From: Ostrinia nubilalis | Taxonomy: Eukaryota; Arthropoda; Insecta; Lepidoptera; Crambidae | Reading direction: 5' to 3' | Length of the DNA: 64,000 nt | Assembly (NCBI RefSeq): GCF_963855985.1 | Contig: NC_087109.1 | Location: forward strand, 4,360,001 to 4,424,000 | In this document: in pieces, positions 55,438 through 64,000 of the stretch | Layout of the letters: every line of letters begins with the position of its first letter | How positions within the stretch are numbered: the stretch's first letter is position 1 | Translations under genes and position numbers: made by a program | Notes under the pieces: generated by a model | The model's database searches: none | Told to the model about the DNA's origin: nothing | The model's input: only the letters and a program-made list of their open reading frames with translations

Positions 55438-55575
55438 AGGCTGGGTTGCACCATCTTACTATAACTTTGACAAAGGTCAAAAATCTGGCTAACTCCATAC
55501 AAAAAACACCGGCTATAGTCAAAGTTGCGGTCAAACTGGTGCAACTTTGACTATAACCGGTGGTGCAACTCAGAC
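55438..55575. mobile_element. MITE, TTAGGCTGAGTTGCACCA family, copy 5
   Basis: AGGCTGGGTTGCACCATCTT on the left; CGGTGGTGCAACTCAG on the right; only 17 bp from copy 4. The right part has a duplicated GGTGCAACTTTGACTATAAC segment. Confidence 0.75.
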
Positions 55576-56159
55576 TAAATGTATCAATTGGTGAAAAAAA
55601 CAATAATTATATCTAGAAAATTATAAATGTAGTTTGACCAGATATAGTGGGGTTGTTTTACTTTAACCCATGATAGGGCCCAAGAATTTAAAAACAATCA
55701 ACAAATAAAATTATTCGTTATTATTCCAACCACTTTATCATAGAAAAAAATACTTTTCGCAAAGTTATAATTACCCATCTTCCTTAACAACTTGTGTTAA
55801 CACTTAACTATTGCGTGCATCGGTTCGAACTATTTTGAATTTGAATTACGAATTCATTTTTTTTTCTAGCATAGCGCTGCCAGTATCGAATTCAATTTGA
55901 ATATTATTTTTTCTCCACGCGTCGAACGAGCATAGAGTTTACCAACCAGCGTGTCAAGCGATACGTCCTTCTACGTGATGTCTATGCGTTGTTTTGTGTG
56001 TCGGATAATATTTTTATTTTTTGTCATCGAGACTGCGTGGAGCCTCGTTTGTTTATGGTTAGATTGGGCTTGTGGTTTAGTTTTTTGTTTTATTGGCCAG
56101 ACTGGTTTGATGAATAATGATATTAAATTGCAATATTTTAAAGAATGAAGTTCGTTAGT
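55576..56159. other. Intergenic, nothing recognised
   Basis: AT-rich. A plus-strand ORF near 55951-56148 has hydrophobic text but no domain and no flanking signals; not called. Confidence 0.45.
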
Positions 56160-56278
56160 TCGTTTCAGACAGGCCTGCCCCAAGGATTTCCAAAGCGACC
56201 GGTACAGCTGCGCTGCCCGCATCCATGTACTTCCCGGGACCTTCACCAGATCGTCGGTCCACCTAGTCGGAGGCCCAT
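56160..56278 (-). mobile_element. RTE-type LINE 3' tail (inverted)
   Basis: In reverse complement: GGTGGACCGACGATCTGGTG, CGGGAAGTACATGGATGCGG and TTTGGAAATCCTTGGGGCAG. Same ORF end as at 49492; decayed. Confidence 0.75.
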
Positions 56279-56749
56279 GTGGTAATATTTAGAATACATT
56301 TTGAGGATATAAAAGCAGTGCTATAACGAACTATCTGTTACCAACTTTATTGATTTTGCGCTCCAAAATGGCTCTACATTTTCTTAAATGCCCTTACATC
56401 TGCTACCCATACCTGAGCAGGGTATTTACCCCTAATATTGACCTGCTCACTGAGCGAGCGGTCAAGCCGAAAATTGTCTCTATATTTGCGAATTTCAAGC
56501 ACCAAGAATACAGGGTGTTAATTTTAATGTGTCATTTTTGTTGAAGTACTAAATTAACATTTATTTTCATTTGCAATAAATAATCATTCATGATGATATC
56601 ATATTATTATGCAAAGGCATGAGAAGTCATAGTGCTATCGTCTGTCTGTACCTAGTATACTTACCTGAGCACAAAATTTGCTGCGGAAAAGCAGTTGAAA
56701 GTAGTAGGAGTCGAGTTCCAGAACGACAATCAAAAGTTATTTTTAAAAT

Positions 56750-56835
56750 ATTATCCACAACGAGGAAGCTCATTGTCCGCATTTTACTTGGTGGAAAGTG
56801 ATGATCAGGCCGAAAGAAGGAATGGAGGAATTTGA
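56750..56835 (-). mobile_element. SINE body fragment (inverted)
   Basis: Reverse complement contains TTTCGGCCTGATCATCACTT and GAGCTTCCTCGTTGTGGATA as in the SINE at 22825; 3' part only. Confidence 0.6.
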
Positions 56836-56972
56836 GCTAATTAAATTAACTGCTGAAGATAACTCGTAGTAACCAAACAAAACTTCGTCCTGTGTATGTG
56901 TGTGCATTTTCGAAATAAGTATTGTGGAGAAAATATTGTTAAAAAATATTTTTAAAGACCCTACAAGACATA

Positions 56973-58253
56973 CGAGGGGCGGCTGAAAAGTTTTGAGCCT
57001 AGGGTATTAAAAATGCCGATAGAAAAGTATAGAAAATATATTTTTGTATTTAATCTCCCTCTACTACAACGGACTTCTTACATTTGTGTAAAAGAGCTTT
57101 TAACCCACTGAAAAAAAATTCGCGATCTTTGCCTTCGAAATGAGCCATTAACGCCGCTTTCATTTCTTTGTCACTCAAAAATCTCCGTTCCTGGAGGTCT
57201 TTTTTCCAATTTGAGAATTACACAAAATAGCTAGGGATTCGGACTAAACTGTGTATTTTTTGAAATTCAGTTTTACCCGGGGCGAGCCATGCAACATGCG
57301 CGGTGTGCGCGGGCGAATTGTCTTGCAATAACAAATTTCCTTTCGCCAGTTTGCCTCTTAATATTTCAACAACCACTTGACGCACTCTTATCAACAGTAC
57401 AGCATAATAATCCGCGTTTATTGTCGTTTTTTTTAAGTAGGTAGTCAATGAATAAAATTCCTCCACAATCCCAAAAATAGTGGCTATGAGCTTGGGTGTC
57501 GATCGCTCCACTTTGAATTTCCGCGGCGGCGTTTTCTCTTTTGAATCCATTGCATTGAGTCTTATTTTGACTCTAGAACGTATTGCCGGATCTATTATTT
57601 ATCAATAGTGACAATATGATAAAAAAAATTGTTAGGATTATGGCCAAAGATGTCCTTAAACTCCTGCGAAGTTGTGACTCGACGCTGGTTGTCAAGCGGC
57701 GTGAACATTTTTGGCACCCATCGCGCGCACCCCTATTTCATGTGCAAATGAGTATGAAAAATATCGCCGATACGTTCCTTGCTAATGCCTATGGCTTCAG
57801 TTATCTGTCACAGCTTAATTAGCTGATCTCTAAAGCAAGATTCTTTAAATTTTCATTATTTTATTCGTTAATAGCGAAATCTGGCCGCCCTGACTTGCGG
57901 TCATCTTTTAGCGACTCCCTGCCATGCTTGAACTATCGGATCCAATCTTTCATGATGGCAAATGAAGGCCCAGACTCCCCATAAACTGTAGACATCTCTT
58001 CAAATGTTACCGTCAGCGTTTTGTTCCTCTTTTTGAGGAATTTTATGACAACTGTGTACTTCAATTTCGTACATTGCGCGGATGACTGAGACATGATGAT
58101 GTTTACGAATTAATTACTAAAAGCGTGATGACGCTAAGGAAATGAAACTTTGTACATATACTAAGGAGGTTATTGGCAAATTAATTAAATTTAGCGCGAG
58201 TCAATAATAGCACTTGAAGATACTTAGGCTTAAAACTTTTCAGCCGCCCCTCG
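56973..58253 (-). mobile_element. Mariner element, decayed
   Basis: A 1281-bp element with inverted ends CGAGGGGCGGCTGAAAAGTT (left, and read inward from the right), two mismatches over about 28 bp, flanked by TA on both sides. Size, TA target and the transposase remnant are those of mariner. Confidence 0.93.
57218..58094 (-). pseudogene. Mariner transposase, inactive
   Basis: The N-terminal helix-turn-helix part starts at the ATG at 58094 (MSQSSAQCTKLKY...), reads FEEMSTVYGESGPSFAIMKD and hits an in-frame TAG after WIR; FKHGRESLKDDRKSGRP follows. After further lost frames, the catalytic part resumes: KVERSTPKLIATIFG, TINADYYAVLL and LLLQDNSPAHTA, the last holding the second catalytic Asp. 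Belongs to the mariner/SETMAR group. It cannot give an active enzyme. Confidence 0.9.
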
Positions 58254-58365
58254 TACACATCCTGTATAAGTTAATTGCTCGTACGAAGCCAGCAAATATT
58301 GGTCCAAGCTGGGAGTTCTCGGCGAATAAGTTTATGTTGACTGTACTTTAATGAGGTTTGCTTAA

Positions 58366-60287
58366 CCCTTTCAGGACGACCTAACACGATCGTGCACGTT
58401 ATTTCAAAAAATTCTCGCGCCTTTTCTAACCAACTTTTCGGGCCCAAGACGCTAGCCAACGATCGTGCAACAGTCTGTCTATGAATTAAACGCATAGGTG
58501 CGAGAGAGAAGGCAGTCAGTCTTCTTTGACACCAAGGTAAAGATGTCGACCTCTTTTGTTGAGCGGAGTGGTCAGCGTTAGTACTAATTATTTCGTGATT
58601 AATTCAACTATTTTACTAGAATTTTGGTTTTAATATTTTGTTTAGTTAGTAATGTAATTCGGTAAATAATGTTTTTGGCATTATTTATTTTGCAGTGGGA
58701 AATATTAACTCTCAAAATTTTGTTTGCACGATAGTGATGATCCGACTCAAACCCAACATTCGGTGACATACTTTGTATGGCGGTGAACTATTCTATTTTA
58801 ATGCTTTCAATAAAATTTCGGCTTTTAGGAACAGAATTAACGGGTAAATTGTTGCTTCAGCTTATTAGGCATGTCAATTATTCCGAAATTGAAGAGATGG
58901 AACATGATGAAGGCAATGTAGAAGTCTTGGTTTGCCATTGATGCCTACTGATGAGCCTCAATCACCTCCAAAACCAGATCCATTGTCAGTTACTGTGCCA
59001 ATAGCTCTCTAAAAGTCGTCGGAAAGCCATGCGACTGGCCAAAGGGTCTTGATACAGATGCCATTGAACCAGAGGGATTATTACTATCCAGAACTATTGT
59101 CAGCAGTAGTAGTCTCCTTTGACCTACAGTGAAGGCTTTTGAAGATAAATGTTTTTTGAACATGCAGCTGTTTGTACCAATAATTATCCGCAAAAGGGGA
59201 AAAGTATTGAATACCCCAGCAAAAAAGTTCAAAAAGTAGTTTGAATTAATTTCTTCATGGGATGTATTCCGTCCCCACGCATTCACGTGTATTGGCGTCG
59301 AATAGAATGAGATTAGCTTTAGTTGCTGACAAAATTTTCAGAGATCTTTTTTGAGTTTTAGTGTGGCTTTCCATGTTGTAATCAGTGATGAAGCTCCTGC
59401 AGTAGGAAAACCAGAATTGAGTTTCGGAAGGAAGGGCATGCTGTGCTTACTCAAGTCTAGAATGCTTGAGACAAAGTAGAAAGCCAACATTTTTTTTATT
59501 CCGTAGAAGAGCAAATGGATTTCATTCTCTGGGACATGTTCACATGGTTTTTGACAATTAAAAAAAACAAAGCCACATTCACAGGAGCTTTCGTCGCTAC
59601 TAACCATGATGGTTTGATGGTTGATTTCAAAGTTTATCGGGCCGCAACAATAAACTTTGAAGATCTCTCAAGTAGATTGCAAGTTGTTAGCTCTGTATCT
59701 TTTGACAGGTTTTTCTCATCCATACTTTTATTCCAGAAATTTAATGAAATGGGGATTCATGAGACTGGCACAATTATGAAAACTGAATTTCTAGGACGAA
59801 AAATAAGGACATCAAGCAAGAATCCCAAATATTCATTAATAATGACATTGTTATTGTAAAATGTATGGATAATGAGTAACAAACCCGTCTTAATAGCATC
59901 CGATTTTACACCAGAAGAAGATTTTTTCCTCATCAAGAGATGTAATAAAAATCTACTAGTGCCTACCGTTTTAGCTATTTTAAAATGATTTGCAATTTAA
60001 ATCAGATATATTACTTAAAGTTCCTTCTCCTTTTAAGAGTATTAAAAACATATGTTTCTAAATATTTTATTGTTTTTTAGGTTTTTAACTTCAAAACCTG
60101 ACACCGTCACTTTCGTGCAGTAAATTAATTTAAGCCTGAGCGTCACGATCGTGCTGGGTCCCCCCACGCAGAGGGGGGCGAGAGGGATTTTTAAAATTAT
60201 TTTTTTGGAGTACCTTATACAATAATAAAACATGTTATGTAGTCAAAAATGTTAATTTAAAAAAATCTGAAATCCGGCCTGAAAGGG
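58366..60287 (+). mobile_element. piggyBac-like element, decayed
   Basis: A 1922-bp element; inverted ends CCCTTTCAGGACG and, from the right, CCCTTTCAGGCCG. Left flank TTAA (58362-58365), right flank TTAT, a one-base decay of the piggyBac target. Subterminal ACGATCGTG occurs at about 58387, 58458 and 60146, in both end regions. Contains a broken transposase. Confidence 0.85.
59390..59859 (+). pseudogene. piggyBac transposase remnant
   Basis: The best part (59506-59859) reads VEEQM at the place of the family motif DEQM, where the first catalytic Asp has become Glu; then NHDGLMVDFKVYRAATINFE and SFDRFFSSILLFQKFNEMGI with HETGTIMK. The last carries the Asp of the second catalytic motif. Upstream text is full of stops, and the C-terminal Cys-rich domain is not recognisable. 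Dead copy of a PGBD-type transposase. Confidence 0.85.
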
Positions 60288-61188
60288 TTATGTTTAACTT
60301 ACTTTTTTGTGTCCTACTGTACGGCAAAGGCTTGCCTCCCCTTTTTACACCATTTTGACGATAACTTAAAAGTTATAGTTATACCCAGTCTGATTGTTAA
60401 AAATATATTGTCAAAAGTATACAGCTTACCCGGGGATTTGAGCCATTTCATTACTTTTTGCTGAATAAAAAGTACTATTTTTAAAACTTTTGAGCTAACA
60501 TTTTTGAGCTATATTATTTCTATTAATTTACTGGCCATATATCACTTAGAATTAAAAGAAAAAAAGTCGTAGTACTCAGAGGTCACGTGACCATCATTAT
60601 GTGTTGACAGGTGATTTGGCGCGAATTTAGACGTTCGGCGGCCATGATGCCACAGACAAGATTATTTTTTCACTTGACTGTGTGCTCTTTATTCCTTAGT
60701 ACCAACGAAATAGGGTTTATATTCGCTAGTAAGTTATTGTAGGGGGTGAATACGATAGTTTAGAGTTGTTAAGGGGTAAGTACGGTAACAAAGAATAATG
60801 TAGGAAGCCACGCGACCGCCATTGTTGTTGGAAAGCCCTTAATTGAATGGGAAAAATTATCGCTATAATAGCGATTAGGCTTTGTAAGGGCGTAATAGGC
60901 TTGTCGGATTTTCTCTTGACACGCCCTTATTGTGACATTATGACAGATAAACAGAGCATTAAATTAGTTCTTTTGTCCTACGTAAGATGTGTTACTACTA
61001 TTGCTAATATTTTAGTACAAGTTTCAAGGGCGTTCATAATTATTATGTTGTAAAAATAATACAATATGAATACGATAATTTCTACTTCTCTGATACATTT
61101 TATAGATAAAAATTTCAACCATATCTCATACTCTCTACCTCTATCTTTTTTCTTAAAAAACTTGTGATACCCATCGATCTCAACCTAA
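60288..61188. other. Intergenic, nothing firmly recognised
   Basis: The stretch at 60600-60660 (GATTTGGCGCGAATTTAGAC) and around 60820 looks like generic promoter-like or repeat DNA. No exon supported. Confidence 0.4.
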
Positions 61189-61412
61189 TCTTACTAATAT
61201 TATAAATGCGAAAGTTTGGATGTCTAGATGTCTGGATGTCTGGATGTCTAGATGTTTGTTATTCTTTCACGCAAAAACCGAATGGATTTTGATGAAACTT
61301 TACAGTATTATTGTTTAACCCAGAATAACATAATAGGCCTAGGTAGGCTATAATTTATGACGATCTGTGACAAACTAAATTTCACACGGGTGAAGCTGCG
61401 GGCAAAAGCTAG
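61189..61412 (+). mobile_element. Helitron-like non-autonomous element, family A (divergent)
   Basis: Starts TCTTACTAATATTATAAATG, has GATGTCT(G/A)GATGTCTG reiterated near the 5' end, and ends CACGGGTGAAGCTGCGGGCA with AAAGCTAG|T. Closest relative is the inverted copy at 9142. Confidence 0.7.
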
Positions 61413-62640
61413 TAAGCAATATGTATTATCTTGGTTCAGAAGAACATAACTATTTAAAAGTTATTAGTAGTTGATTTGTAAGAGCAAATCGCACCACTCC
61501 TGGAATAAGTATGCAAGTCCACTTGTGCGATTTTTTTTATTGCACCAAAAAATCAAGATCATTCATTCATATTACGTTACCTAGATACATTGAGTAAACT
61601 ACTTTGTAAATGAAAAGTACAGTTTTCCAGTCCTAAAAATGTTGTTCTTATTCATGAGAAAACTCAACTCAATAAATTGAGCACATTGTAATACAAAGCA
61701 TAAAAATAGACAAAAGAAACTACCTAGTTTCTTTGTACCTACCTAGGTACTCCTTGAATGTAAACAAAGTCACAACTTACTAAAAATCTCTTTTACATGC
61801 AGCTAGCGTTCAATGCGCACCTAAAATCCGCATTTTAGTGGATGCTATCTTGTCAATATGCAGAATGTTTTTACTGTTGTCTTACAAAGATAATGGGTGT
61901 TGGTGCCAAACCACATTCCACGATACATTGTAGGCATTGTAGCCCAACATCTCCATTACGCGAGCGTAGGCGCAGATAGTGTAATGTGGGCCACAGTATA
62001 TTTGTAATTCAGTAATTTCAGCCAAAATTGAAATAAATTTCTCTATGACAACTTCTCTACAATATTATTTTATCATTTTTTATTCTTCTTGACTTTCTAT
62101 TAATTAATCCAATCCAAAAATCCATAGTTTTAATTGAATTAAGAAAGGATTTAGCACATTCATTGAAACATTTTAAAGCAATATAGTAGGTAATGTTTAG
62201 CAAGACGTATCGAAACAATAAAGGCAAGGTGTGAGTAGTTTGGTGTGATTGTTGGAACAGTTCACAATTTATCCTAATTATTTTCATCCCAAATTTTGAT
62301 AGCTCTAGTACCTACCTAACATTTTAAAGAATTGTTACAACTCAAAGATATGCTACTGAGCTAATCCTGCACTATATCATCGCATAACAATTTACATTAT
62401 TTGTGTACAACATTTTGACGCCCATCCTGATAGCTAAGCATCACATGTAGGAGTCAGATACGTTTAAACCTATTACCGTTTACTTTTACCTATTATTGCT
62501 GTATTTATTGTATTGCGTTTACATAATTTTGTATGTAGTCCTTTAATAACCTGGTTACTTCAATGGTGAAGTTAACAGAAATATTAAGCAACATTATACG
62601 TAAGATCAAAGATGTAAAATGTGCTATTATTACACTCTTG
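61413..62640. other. Intergenic, nothing recognised
   Basis: AT-rich sequence, with no gene, RNA or repeat boundary visible. Confidence 0.5.
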
Positions 62641-62888
62641 TAAGTACTTGAGAATTTTTGACCTCCTCTCTGAAATCAAGTGAAAAAGCAAGCTATAAGG
62701 TAAAAATTGACGAAGACGTGTGGTCAAGTGGTAGCAAAGCAACGCTTGTCGTGCTTAAGTTTTTCCAAAAAAGCATAAAAAAGCTAAAATTATTGGTTTT
62801 TAACATCATCGTACTGACTACTGTAAAGCATTCTTTGAAAACTGTACAAAGACCGTAGTTGAAGCTGAAAAATTTGCTTTGTATCACT

Positions 62889-63140
62889 CTACACAAATAC
62901 TTCTTGAAAATGTTCACCCTCCTCCCTGAAATCGAGTAAAAGGAAGGCCAAAAAATAAAAGTACCAGGCTAGCATGAACGCGAGGAAATCAATGGACAGA
63001 GGCACGTGGCCCTCCAGATGCGGTAACTCGATACAGCCTGCCCGTTGTGAGGGGAGCGTTGAGAGGCTCGCTTTGCTGAATTTTTTGTATTTTTGGAGAA
63101 CTCTGACGGTCTGTTTTTGGTTATTTTTAGCTTTATACAT
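62889..63140 (-). CDS. Possible small membrane-protein ORF
   Basis: An 83-codon minus-strand ORF. The first 25 residues are Lys/Gln-rich and AT-rich; the rest is coded by GC-richer DNA, with KASLSTLPSQRAGCIEL, then LEGHVPLSIDFLAFMLAWYF and YFLAFLLLDF, one likely membrane span. An acceptor-like AAATTCAG at about 63080 precedes the GC-richer part, so the real start may lie in another exon. A second acceptor-like GATTTCAG follows the hydrophobic part. A partial duplicate lies at 62655-62690. No family recognised; chance or a repeat are alternatives. Confidence 0.35.
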   Translation of the reverse strand: MYKAKNNQKQTVRVLQKYKKFSKASLSTLPSQRAGCIELPHLEGHVPLSIDFLAFMLAWYFYFLAFLLLDFREEGEHFQEVFV

Positions 63141-63558
63141 ACATCTTTTGGGGACTTAACTAACTACAAATAACTATTATTGATGTCTATATTCTTTCAG
63201 AGATACTCGTATTGGCTCTGTGCACGATTACAGCGCCAACTAGCGTCCACAACTTTGTGGGCTCTGTCACATTGACATTTAGGTCGTATATTTGTGAAAA
63301 AATATCGAAATGAAGAAATAACAAATATTTTCAACTAATAAATTGTTGTGATACTACGATTTGGGTGGAAAAAAGGTTTTGAAATAATTTTGGTCATTCA
63401 AATCAAATGAGGTAAGTCCAAAAAGTGTGTTTGATTTTGATTGTGTCAGGGTTTGTTTACTTTATTTATAGTTGTAGTTTTACAGTAAAACAAAAAGAAA
63501 AAGCTACTTTAACGGTTTCATTATATAACAGTAAATATATTTAAATGTTCCTGTATCA

Positions 63559-63719
63559 GGCAGGCTGCAGGCCTCCTACTAGGTGGACCGACGATCTGGT
63601 AAAGGTCGCGGGAAGAGCCTGGATGCGGGCAGCGCAGGACCGTTCATTGTGGAAAACCTTGGGGGAGGCCTTTGTCCAGCAGTGGACGTCATTTGGCTGA
63701 AAAGAAGAAGAAGAAGAAA
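63559..63719 (+). mobile_element. RTE LINE insertion, 5'-truncated, perfect target duplication
   Basis: A 161-bp insertion flanked by perfect 12-bp duplications GTTCCTGTATCA (63547-63558, 63720-63731). It encodes the end of the RT ORF (WTDDLVKVAGRAWMRAAQ ... QQWTSFG, stop) and finishes in an (AAG)n tail. This shows where an RTE 3' end lies and that the family was recently active. Confidence 0.93.
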
Positions 63720-63759
63720 GTTCCTGTATCACTAGTAATAAATTAAATATCGTTTTCAG

Positions 63760-63989
63760 ATCGAAATGAGTATTGTTTTGAAGACCGGGTTTGTGAGTTT
63801 TACAATATCAAATTCCAACCACAAACCGTATTTAAAGGAAAGTTGTTGGTATTGGCTGGACAAGTCCGAGATGTAGAAGAATTAAGAACAAAACAAGGGC
63901 AGAGTTCAATCATTCACGCTCTCATCATAAGACAAACATCTGTGCACAACAACTACTGTGACTCATTTTTGTACTACCACGTTGTATAG
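63760..63989 (+). other. Possible exon at the right edge
   Basis: Acceptor ATCGTTTTCAG|AT at 63759/63760. The frame from 63762 is open for 75 codons (NEYCFEDRVCEFYNIKFQPQ ... IIRQTSVHNNYCDSF) to a TAG at 63987. A strong donor ATGAG|GTAAGT at 63411/63412 could be the preceding exon, but joining them in this frame meets a TGA just before the junction, so either the frame is not coding or another upstream exon is used. No family recognised. Confidence 0.35.
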
Positions 63990-64000
63990 TCTAGTTATTT

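Noticed and set aside
55951..56148. 65-codon hydrophobic ORF
   Set aside because: No flanking signals or family resemblance; overlapped by an opposite ORF of similar length in AT-rich DNA.

Overview
The window looks like nuclear DNA of a moth or butterfly (inference). It is AT-rich, has short exons with GT/AG introns and long introns, and carries repeat types typical of lepidopteran genomes: RTE-type LINE tails, tRNA-derived SINEs, Helitron-like ends, and many MITEs with TA, TTA or 8-bp target duplications. Host coding sequence is a small fraction; most of the rest is transposable elements, several nested.

Host genes. (1) Plus strand, about 7.1-25.4 kb: a multi-exon gene (partial at its 5' end) assembled here from splice sites and matching phases: 7108-7245, 7694-7830, 22489-22717, 23229-25435. 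The N-terminal part resembles a CABIT-type adaptor (GAREM/THEMIS kind); the long tail is charged and low-complexity. (2) Nested in its 14.7-kb intron on the same strand is an intronless 200-aa nucleoredoxin/thioredoxin-like protein (15395-15997) without a CXXC site. (3) Minus strand, 33.7-28.4 kb: a 64-aa RAMP4/SERP1 ER-translocon protein in two coding exons plus a 5'UTR exon, with a UPRE-like TGACGTG near its presumed promoter. (4) At the right edge (62.9-64.0 kb) are a possible small membrane-protein ORF and a possible exon, both weakly supported.

Mobile DNA, left to right: a 32-bp tandem array; a complete Tc1-like element with 27-bp inverted repeats whose transposase has lost the second catalytic Asp (679-2226); several MITE families; hAT-type elements with 8-bp target duplications (18141-19204, 31014-31944, 42192-42923, 54715-54820, and probably 11330-12003); a 2.2-kb element with long inverted arms inside a RAMP4 intron, itself hit by a hAT; a 2.7-kb repeat studded with TCACGAA motifs (36.7-39.4 kb); a 2.0-kb element with a second element nested in it (43.4-45.4 kb); a 3.1-kb ORF1-only non-LTR retrotransposon with perfect 14-bp target duplications (50373-53474); a decayed mariner (56973-58253); and a decayed piggyBac (58366-60287).

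The strongest candidate for something undescribed is the 3.1-kb retrotransposon. It has an intact 828-aa gag-like ORF1, its own 5' and 3' UTRs, a 22-nt poly(A) tail and perfect target duplications, but no reverse-transcriptase ORF. That points to a mobile gag-only LINE that depends on an enzyme supplied in trans.
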